6,511 nucleotides of DNA, from the NCBI GenBank assembly GCA_946885645.1, contig CAMPGU010000235.1:1-6511 (forward strand). Reading direction: 5' to 3'. Below the pieces are notes generated by a model. The model was not told the origin of the DNA. It worked only from the letters and a program-made list of their open reading frames with translations, and did not search any database. This document shows positions 1-4,937 of this stretch, piece by piece (position 1 is the first letter of the stretch; each line of letters begins with the position of its first letter). The translations under genes were made by a program, and so were the position numbers. This DNA is from an uncultured Haloferula sp. (lineage in GTDB: Bacteria; Verrucomicrobiota; Verrucomicrobiae; Verrucomicrobiales; Akkermansiaceae).

Positions 1-438
1 ATCGGCGCCTCGTGCATTGCCCGCGGCCTCCCACTCGGCCGCGGCCTCATCTACCTCTCGCTTTGCGTGGCGCTTGTTTCCGGCATCTCGCTGGCACCCG
101 GTTTTTCACGGCTCTCCGTGGCCGAGGAAGGCATCGCTCTCCGCACCCTGCTCTGGCGGCAGCACTTGAGGTGGGAAAACGTCCAGCGTTTCGTCCTGGT
201 GGATTTCGACGACACCGGAATCGGCCTCACCCCGGCGTGGGCACGTTACTCGATCGGCTACGTGGTTAACGACGAGCAGCTCAAGGTGACGCCCCGGCTC
301 TACAGGAAATTCCACGAATTCTACGGCTGCCACGGCTCGCTGCCGCCGGTGGACAAGATACCGCCGTCCGAGCTGGTCCGCCTGTTGAATCAAGCGCTGT
401 CGAAAGCACGGCAACGGGAAGAATCCTGGGAAGCCTGA
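1..438 (+). CDS. Membrane-anchored PH-like domain protein, 5' end outside window (paralogue 1)
   Basis: The reading frame is open from the first base to a TGA at 436-438, giving 145 residues with no ATG before a GTG at 67. The true start is probably upstream of the window: the residues before that GTG (LGRGLIYLSLC) align without gaps to a transmembrane segment of the next gene. Visible parts are one hydrophobic helix (about residues 15-33), then a beta-rich stretch (about 36-92) containing LRWEN and FVLVD and reading like a bacterial PH-like fold. A C-terminal amphipathic part follows with GCHG (109-112) and ELVRLLN (124-130). The fold call is inference from the pattern of a membrane helix, a GI.LR strand and a W.N/FVLVD strand. 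No catalytic residues are evident and the function is unknown. The gene is followed after 56 bp by a homologue on the same strand, so co-transcription is likely. Confidence 0.75.
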   Translation: MGASCIARGLPLGRGLIYLSLCVALVSGISLAPGFSRLSVAEEGIALRTLLWRQHLRWENVQRFVLVDFDDTGIGLTPAWARYSIGYVVNDEQLKVTPRLYRKFHEFYGCHGSLPPVDKIPPSELVRLLNQALSKARQREESWEA

Positions 439-494
439 CCCTCCGGGAAAAGTTGCGCGCTGGCGTATCCGGACGATCTTGCGGCGATTCCCGC

Positions 495-1001
495 ATGACT
501 CCCGTCCTCCATTTCCACATGCTGACGCGCCGCTCGCGCCTCGGCCTGATGTTCTCCTTGGGCCTCGTGGGCCTGATGGTGCTCGCCGGCCAGTTCGACG
601 CCTCCTGGGGCCGCTGGATTGCCTATCTGGCCACCTGCGCCGCCTTGGTCTTTGCCATCCATCAATTTCCCGGCAGCTCGCGCGTGACCTTGGATGCCGA
701 TGGAATTTTGATCCGCTCGCCCTTCTGGAAGCAAAAGCTCGACTGGCGCAATCTCCACGGCTTCGTGCTGGTGGACCTGAGGCGGGATCCCTCCGACACT
801 CCGGACCGCTGCTGGATCGGATATCTCGTGAGCGAACCGCAGCGGCAGGCGATGCCCGATGAGACCCTGAAGATCTTCGAGCCGCTCGGCTGCCACGGCC
901 TGCTTCCGAAAGTCGCCGACGTGGAGCCGCAGGAACTGGTGCATTTGCTCAATGGCGTGCTGCGTTTTCAGCGTGCGGAAAAGCAGGCATCGGCGTCCTG
1001 A
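495..1001 (+). CDS. Membrane-anchored PH-like domain protein (paralogue 2)
   Basis: This encodes 168 residues from the ATG at 495. In-frame alternatives are TTG 453 (182 aa) and ATG 519 (160 aa); none has a convincing ribosome binding site, so the start is uncertain. Two hydrophobic helices form a hairpin (about 16-32 and 41-57), followed by a beta-rich domain (about 62-113: GILIR, LDWRN, FVLVDL, CWIGYLV). The C-terminal segment carries GCHG (132-135) and ELVHLLN (147-153). It is clearly homologous to the preceding gene: over the helix and first strands (58 aligned residues without gaps) I count 26 identities, about 45%. The architecture resembles small bacterial PH-domain membrane proteins, some of which end in a similar G...ELv.lLN helix; that resemblance is from memory. 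Substrate and role are unknown. It converges on the next gene with only 17 bp between stop codons. Confidence 0.8.
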   Translation: MTPVLHFHMLTRRSRLGLMFSLGLVGLMVLAGQFDASWGRWIAYLATCAALVFAIHQFPGSSRVTLDADGILIRSPFWKQKLDWRNLHGFVLVDLRRDPSDTPDRCWIGYLVSEPQRQAMPDETLKIFEPLGCHGLLPKVADVEPQELVHLLNGVLRFQRAEKQASAS

Positions 1002-1033
1002 GGGCCCGCCGGGAACCCCTACCGGGTCAGGAC
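995..1033. terminator. Hairpin over both stop codons of convergent genes; candidate bidirectional terminator
   Basis: GTCCTGA (995-1001) is a perfect inverted repeat of TCAGGAC (1027-1033). After a three-base bulge, CCCG (1005-1008) pairs with CGGG (1023-1026), giving 11 paired positions. The + strand TGA (999-1001) lies in one arm and the minus-strand TAG (1019-1021) in the loop. No clear T-tract follows on either side, so it is not a classical intrinsic terminator. The placement between two convergent genes favours a transcription-end or mRNA 3'-end role; that role is inferred. Confidence 0.5.
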
Positions 1034-2050
1034 CTCTTCGTATACCCCCAACACCTTCGCCGCCATTGCCGCGAGCGTGACCTCGCGCCCCACCAGCTCG
1101 AAGGAGGATGCCAGGCGCTGCTTCAAGCCTCCCAAATCGGCGAGAGCGAACCTGAGCCCCCGGACCAGTTCCGGGACCGAATGCGTCTCCATGAGAGCCT
1201 CGGGCGGCAGGAACTCGGGGGCGAACCCGACTTTTGTCGAAATGCTCGGCACGCGCATGTGAAGCGCCTCCGCCAGCGTGTAGGGGCCTCCTTCATTCCG
1301 GGAAGCCACGACGAAAAGATCCGCGCACCCCATCAGGCCCACCGCATCGTCGCGATGGCCCGCCATCCAGACGCGCTCCCGCAGCCCGTGGCGATCCAGG
1401 ATTTCCTCCAATTTGGGGCGCTGGAGCCCCTCTCCCACCAGCCAGAGCTTGAAGCCGGGGACCTCTGCCATCGCCTCCAGGAGCAAATCCATCCCCTTCG
1501 CCGGGACCAGCCTGCCAACCGTGCAGAACACCGGCTCTCCCCCGCCTAGGAAGGGCGGATCGGTAGCGAGAGCGGCCTCCCGGGTCCCGGGCGGCGGCGG
1601 GGCGATGGAATTCCAGATGACGGTCGCAGGAATGCCGCCGAGCGAATCCCTCACCTGTGCGGAGGCAGTGATAACCGCATCGTAATTCCGGAAGGAACGG
1701 GCGCTGCGCTTGATATTCTGGACGGTGGCCACGCGCTTGATCCCGGGCAGGAAAGAGCGAAGCGAGCGCACCATCGCCCCCGCCTTGTTCGCATGAGCGT
1801 GGACGATCTGGGGCCTGGCCGAAAGGATCTTCCCGCGGAGGGAAAGCAGGTTGAGCGGATTCAGCCGACCTCCGCCCATCGGGTGGGCGATGAATTCCAC
1901 CGGTGCCGCGAAATGAGGCCGCATCGATTCATCCGCCACGGCACTGACCGCATGGCCGAGAGCAGCCTGCCGGTTGGCGAGTTCGACGACGTTTTTCTCG
2001 AGTCCCCCCTTTTCACCCACACTGGCGAGGACGTGACAGACGCGGATCAC
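1019..2050 (-). CDS. GT4-family glycosyltransferase (GT-B fold)
   Basis: It transfers a sugar from an activated donor, probably nucleotide-linked, to a glycan or lipid acceptor in the cytoplasm. The chosen start is GTG at 2050-2048, giving 343 residues that open with the strand IRVCHVLAS and the GGLEKNVVELA helix (15-25) typical of GT4 N-terminal domains. VHAHANKAG (83-91) is the usual acceptor-domain H.H motif. GRLVPAKGMDLLLEA (179-193) begins the donor-binding domain, with VGEG at 205-208. RNEGGPYTLAEAL (251-263) holds the retaining-enzyme EX7E pair, E253 and E261. Length and motif order are normal for the family. The frame stays open to 2188, but the extra 46 residues run through a heptad hairpin and into the divergent neighbour, so that longer start is rejected. 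No Shine-Dalgarno precedes the GTG. Sugar and acceptor cannot be told from sequence; surface polysaccharide or lipopolysaccharide synthesis is a reasonable guess. Confidence 0.88.
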   Translation of the reverse strand: MIRVCHVLASVGEKGGLEKNVVELANRQAALGHAVSAVADESMRPHFAAPVEFIAHPMGGGRLNPLNLLSLRGKILSARPQIVHAHANKAGAMVRSLRSFLPGIKRVATVQNIKRSARSFRNYDAVITASAQVRDSLGGIPATVIWNSIAPPPPGTREAALATDPPFLGGGEPVFCTVGRLVPAKGMDLLLEAMAEVPGFKLWLVGEGLQRPKLEEILDRHGLRERVWMAGHRDDAVGLMGCADLFVVASRNEGGPYTLAEALHMRVPSISTKVGFAPEFLPPEALMETHSVPELVRGLRFALADLGGLKQRLASSFELVGREVTLAAMAAKVLGVYEEVLTR

Positions 2051-2069
2051 GGGGGGAGAGTTCCGTGAG

Positions 2070-2139
2070 AAGCCGGAAGTGAAAAGTGCGAAGTGAAGCC
2101 ACGGAATTCTCCGCTTTCCACTTTTGACTTCTCCCTTGA
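2070..2139. repeat. Inverted arrays of a 7-bp repeat forming a long imperfect hairpin
   Basis: Four in-phase heptads beginning AAG start at 2070, 2077, 2084 and 2091 (AAGCCGG, AAGTGAA, AAGTGCG, AAGTGAA). After 14 bp, four heptads of the form NNCTTNN start at 2112, 2119, 2126 and 2133 (CGCTTTC, CACTTTT, GACTTCT, CCCTTGA). The whole block is exactly ten heptads. Folding 2070-2098 against 2109-2137 pairs 24 of 29 positions (21 Watson-Crick, 3 G-U), with loop 2099-2108. It fills most of the gap between two divergent glycosyltransferase genes and ends 13 bp before the ATG at 2151. Possible roles are a dispersed repeat family, an operator for a repeat-reading protein, or a 5'-leader structure; none can be chosen from this window. 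Confidence 0.75.
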
Positions 2140-2150
2140 ATCTCCCGCCC

Positions 2151-3182
2151 ATGCGCATCGTCCACGCCGCCAATCTCCAGCTCGACAAGGATGGGGCGCA
2201 CCTGTGGAACCAGGACCAGAAAATCCACCACGGCCTGGTGAGGCTAGGGCACTTCGTTTACCCGTTTTCGATCAACGACCGCGCCCGGATGCTCTCGCCG
2301 ACGAAGAGCAAGACCTTCGGGAAAGGCCGCGCCAACAAGGCCCTCGTCGAGACCTGCCGGAACGTGCATCCGGATCTGTTGATCCTGGGGCATGCGCAGT
2401 ACATCACCGCGGAGACCCTGCGCGAAATCCGGCGGATCCTTCCGCAGATCCGCATCGGCCTCTGGTATGTGGACCCGCTTTGGGACGAGGAGGAGACGCG
2501 GCACTTGCGGGAGCGGCTGGAGGTATTGGACGCGCTGTTTTGCTCCACCGGCGGGCCCCTGCTCGAAGCGCTCGCCACGACGGACTGTCCCGCGGCCTTC
2601 ATTCCCAGCGCGGTGGATGCTGGGATCGAGTGCCACCGGGCCTTCGAAACGCCGGAAAACGAGCTGATGCACGACCTGCTCTTCTTCGGCAGGGACAAGG
2701 GCGAGCCGGGACGCCGGGCCTTTTTGTTAGACTTGCGGTCGAAGCTGCCCGACCTGCGCCTGGGCTTCTACGGATGCCTGGATCAACCGGGCATCTTCGG
2801 TTGGGAAAAGGAGCAGGTGATCCGGCGCTCGAAAATGGCGCTGAACCTCTCGCGGCGGACGGACGTGCCGCTCTACTCCTCCTCCCGGATCGCCGAGCTG
2901 ATGGGGAACGGGATCCTCACCCTCACCCCGCGCGGTGCGGGTCTCGAAGGGCTCTACGCCGAGGACGAGATCGTGTATTACGAGGGGGCGGAGGATCTCG
3001 CGGACAAGGTGCGCCTCCACGCCGCGCAGTCGGCGGAGAGAATCGCGATGGCGCGGCGGGGCTGGGAGCGGAATCACCGCGACTATAGCGGCACGGAAGT
3101 CGCGAGCTTCATCGTGGATCTGACGATTCGCAACGATGGCTGGCGCAGCGCTCCCTGGGCCATGCATGTCTCGGGTGCCTGA
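2151..3182 (+). CDS. Glycosyltransferase with CgeB-like / Glyco_trans_1_2 C-terminal domain
   Basis: This is a predicted cytoplasmic GT-B glycosyltransferase of 343 residues. The N-terminal domain starts with MRIVHAANLQ and includes an NQDQKI..GL...GH segment (20-34), PDLLILGHAQYI (74-85) and the strand IGLWYVDPLW (102-111). The C-terminal domain begins at LLFFGRDKG (176-184), continues with LRLGFYG (202-208) and ALNLS (230-234), then SSSRIAELMGNGILTLTPRG (243-262). It ends with an EIVYYEGAEDL...RGWERNHRDYSG tail, the donor-domain pattern of PF13524 proteins such as CgeB. ATG 2151 is preferred because homologous proteins begin at the MRIV-type strand; an in-frame TTG at 2124 lies inside the hairpin arm. 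No Shine-Dalgarno is visible. The protein is divergent from the neighbouring GT4 gene, with a 100-bp shared upstream region, and both may modify the same surface glycan. It lacks the obvious EX7E spacing of its neighbour, so mechanism and substrate are open. Confidence 0.82.
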   Translation: MRIVHAANLQLDKDGAHLWNQDQKIHHGLVRLGHFVYPFSINDRARMLSPTKSKTFGKGRANKALVETCRNVHPDLLILGHAQYITAETLREIRRILPQIRIGLWYVDPLWDEEETRHLRERLEVLDALFCSTGGPLLEALATTDCPAAFIPSAVDAGIECHRAFETPENELMHDLLFFGRDKGEPGRRAFLLDLRSKLPDLRLGFYGCLDQPGIFGWEKEQVIRRSKMALNLSRRTDVPLYSSSRIAELMGNGILTLTPRGAGLEGLYAEDEIVYYEGAEDLADKVRLHAAQSAERIAMARRGWERNHRDYSGTEVASFIVDLTIRNDGWRSAPWAMHVSGA

Positions 3183-3222
3183 GCGCGGTGGCACCGGCTC
3201 CGCAGCGGGACTTCTTGCTACT

Positions 3223-3264
3223 CATGCTGGTAGGTGGCGGGATGACGGGCGGGAGCCTAGCATG
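3223..3264. promoter_or_regulatory. Imperfect dyad in the leader of the GH27 gene
   Basis: CATGCT (3223-3228) is a perfect inverted repeat of AGCATG (3259-3264), and AGG (3232-3234) pairs with CCT (3256-3258) across a 3-nt bulge, enclosing a 21-nt G-rich loop. It ends 10 bp before the ATG at 3275 and overlaps the start of the SD-like GGGAG. It could be an operator or an mRNA hairpin that masks the ribosome binding site, or it could be chance in GC-rich DNA. Confidence 0.3.
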
Positions 3265-3268
3265 GGAG
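3264..3268 (+). promoter_or_regulatory. SD-like ribosome binding site (GGGAG) for the GH27 gene
   Basis: GGGAG lies 6 nt upstream of ATG 3275. Together with a good signal peptide beginning at that ATG, it fixes the start against the longer in-frame reading from 3188. It is the only convincing Shine-Dalgarno-like site in the window. Confidence 0.5.
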
Positions 3269-3274
3269 ACCGCC

Positions 3275-4813
3275 ATGAAACCCATCCGGACCCTCGCCCT
3301 ACCGCTGGCTCTCGTTTTCCTGCCCGCCGCTCCCCTTTTCGCCGACCCGGCCACCGCCTCGGAAATCCTCACTCCGAAGCCCGCACCCGCGCCCCGGATC
3401 AATGGGCCCAAGATCTTCGGCGTGCGGCCGGGATCGCCCTTCCTTTACGCGGTTCCGGCCACGGGAGAGAGACCGATGACATTTTCCGCCGAGGGCCTGC
3501 CTGCGGGCCTGACGCTCGATCGGGCGACGGGTCGCATCACCGGCGTCCTCAAGCGGGCGGGCACTCATCAGGTGACGCTCGGCGCGAAGAACGAACACGG
3601 GGACGCCCGGAAGCCCTTCCGCATTGTCGTGGGGGATGAGATCGCGCTCACCCCGCCGATGGGCTGGAATAGCTGGAATTGCTGGGGCGGCAGAATCGAT
3701 CAAGCGAAGACGCTCGCCGCGGCGAAGGCGATCGTCCGTCACGGGCTCGACCGGCACGGCTGGACCTACGTGAACATCGACGACGCGTGGCAAGGCCGGC
3801 GTGGCGGGCCGCACAATGCCATCCAGCCGGATCCGAAGCGCTTTCCCGACATGAAGGGCCTCTGCGACGAGATCCACGGCATGGGCTTGAAGGTCGGGAT
3901 TTACTCGAGCCCGTGGGTGACCACCTACGCGCGGCGCATCGGAGGCTCTTCCGAGAATGAGAAGGGCGATTGGACCCCGCCCGGCAACGGGCCGAAAACG
4001 GTGAACAAGAAGATCCTTCCGTGGGCTATCGGCAGATACTCCTTCGCCACCCACGATGCCAAGCAGTGGGCGGAATGGGGAATCGACTATTTGAAATACG
4101 ACTGGAATCCGATTGAGGTTCCAGAAACCGCGGAAATGGCGAAAGCGCTGCGCGACAGCGGGCGCGATGTCGTCTTGAGCCTCTCGAACAGCACTCCCTT
4201 CAAGAGCATCGGCGAGCTGAGCAAGATCGCCAACTGCTGGCGCACCACCGGAGACATCAAGGACACCTGGGACAGCATGTCGAAAAAGGGTTTCACCCAG
4301 GACAAATGGGCGCCCTATGCGAAGCCCGGCCATTTCAACGACCCCGACATGCTGGTCGTCGGCCATGTCGGCTGGGGGAAGCCCCACCCGACCCGGCTGA
4401 CGCCCGACGAGCAGTACACCCACTTGAGCATCTGGTGCCTGCTTTCCTCGCCCCTCCTGCTAGGCTGCGATCTGGAGAAGATGGACGACTTCACGCTGAG
4501 TCTGCTGACCAACGACGAGGTGCTCGACGTGAACCAGGACATTCTCTGCAAGCAGGCCACGAAAGTCGCAGGCAAGGACAAGCGGCTCATCTTCGCCAAG
4601 CTGCTGGAGGACGGGTCGCAGGCCGTCGGCCTCTTCAACCTGGGCGATACGGAAGAGAAGATCGCGGTGAGCTGGAAGGATCTCGGGATCAACGGAACCA
4701 TGACGGTGCGCGATTTATGGCGGCAAAAGGACGTCGGCAACTTCCCGGAGGGCTACGAGGCATCCATCGCGCCGCACGGGGTCGTATTGGTGCGGATTTT
4801 TCCGGCAGAGTGA
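3275..4813 (+). CDS. Secreted GH27 alpha-galactosidase-family glycoside hydrolase with N-terminal He_PIG domain
   Basis: It hydrolyses terminal alpha-galactosides or a related sugar outside the cytoplasm; GH27 enzymes are retaining. The protein is 512 residues. A signal peptide (about 1-23, ending PLFA) is followed by a Pro-rich linker (32-41), then a putative-Ig He_PIG domain (about 44-118, with GLPAGLTLDRATGRITG). The (beta/alpha)8 catalytic barrel opens at PPMGWNSWNCWGG (127-139). NIDDAW (167-172) is the sugar-binding strand and YLKYDW (272-277) carries the nucleophile D276. WRTTGDIKDTW (322-332) carries the acid/base D327, with R323 before it, and HFNDPDMLVVG (353-363) is also conserved. 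A C-terminal beta domain follows from about 425. The loop that is usually C-E-W in alpha-galactosidases reads SLSNSTP (302-308), so specificity for galactose is not assured; alpha-N-acetylgalactosamine or beta-L-arabinopyranose are other family activities. It is 92 bp downstream of a glycosyltransferase and 124 bp upstream of a propeller sensor that may regulate it. Confidence 0.93.
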   Translation: MKPIRTLALPLALVFLPAAPLFADPATASEILTPKPAPAPRINGPKIFGVRPGSPFLYAVPATGERPMTFSAEGLPAGLTLDRATGRITGVLKRAGTHQVTLGAKNEHGDARKPFRIVVGDEIALTPPMGWNSWNCWGGRIDQAKTLAAAKAIVRHGLDRHGWTYVNIDDAWQGRRGGPHNAIQPDPKRFPDMKGLCDEIHGMGLKVGIYSSPWVTTYARRIGGSSENEKGDWTPPGNGPKTVNKKILPWAIGRYSFATHDAKQWAEWGIDYLKYDWNPIEVPETAEMAKALRDSGRDVVLSLSNSTPFKSIGELSKIANCWRTTGDIKDTWDSMSKKGFTQDKWAPYAKPGHFNDPDMLVVGHVGWGKPHPTRLTPDEQYTHLSIWCLLSSPLLLGCDLEKMDDFTLSLLTNDEVLDVNQDILCKQATKVAGKDKRLIFAKLLEDGSQAVGLFNLGDTEEKIAVSWKDLGINGTMTVRDLWRQKDVGNFPEGYEASIAPHGVVLVRIFPAE

Positions 4814-4840
4814 TCCTGCGCCGGCATCGTTCCTTGGAGG

Positions 4841-4868
4841 GCTGCCGGGCTCGGGAGGAAGCGGCAGC
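4841..4868 (+). terminator. Hairpin after the GH27 gene, weak terminator candidate
   Basis: GCTGCCG (4841-4847) is a perfect inverted repeat of CGGCAGC (4862-4868) with a 14-nt loop, starting 27 bp after the GH27 stop. No T-run follows, so intrinsic termination is doubtful. The rest of the 124-bp gap (4814-4937) shows no recognisable gene or clear promoter. Confidence 0.3.
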
Positions 4869-4937
4869 AGGCCACCCGTTTCCCGGGGCTGTCGCTGAAA
4901 TTGATGTAAACCTGCTCCCCTACTCCCTAGGCTCCGA

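Noticed and set aside
2124..2150. TTG start at 2124 for the second glycosyltransferase
   Set aside because: It lies inside a hairpin arm, adds nine non-family residues, and ATG 2151 begins exactly at the expected first beta strand.
2051..2188. N-terminal extension of the GT4 gene to an upstream ATG at 2188
   Set aside because: The added 46 residues translate the heptad hairpin and the 5' end of the divergent gene, and family members begin at the IRVCHVLAS-type strand.
2093..3088. Long + strand open frame overlapping the second glycosyltransferase
   Set aside because: Its translation is Arg/Pro/Gly-rich with no domain pattern and it lies out of frame over a gene with clear GT-B motifs; it is a GC-rich shadow frame.
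3186..3196. CGGTG-G-CACCG inverted repeat just after the second glycosyltransferase
   Set aside because: A one-base loop cannot form a hairpin and there is no T-tract; likely chance in GC-rich sequence.
3299..4423. 374-codon open frame antisense to the GH27 gene
   Set aside because: The opposite strand encodes an intact enzyme with catalytic motifs; the antisense product has no recognisable motifs or signal and fits third-position GC bias.
4901..4933. Possible promoter TTGATG (4901) with TAGGCT (4928) before the sensor gene
   Set aside because: The 21-bp spacing and poor -10 match are not convincing, and the promoter consensus of this organism is not known to me.
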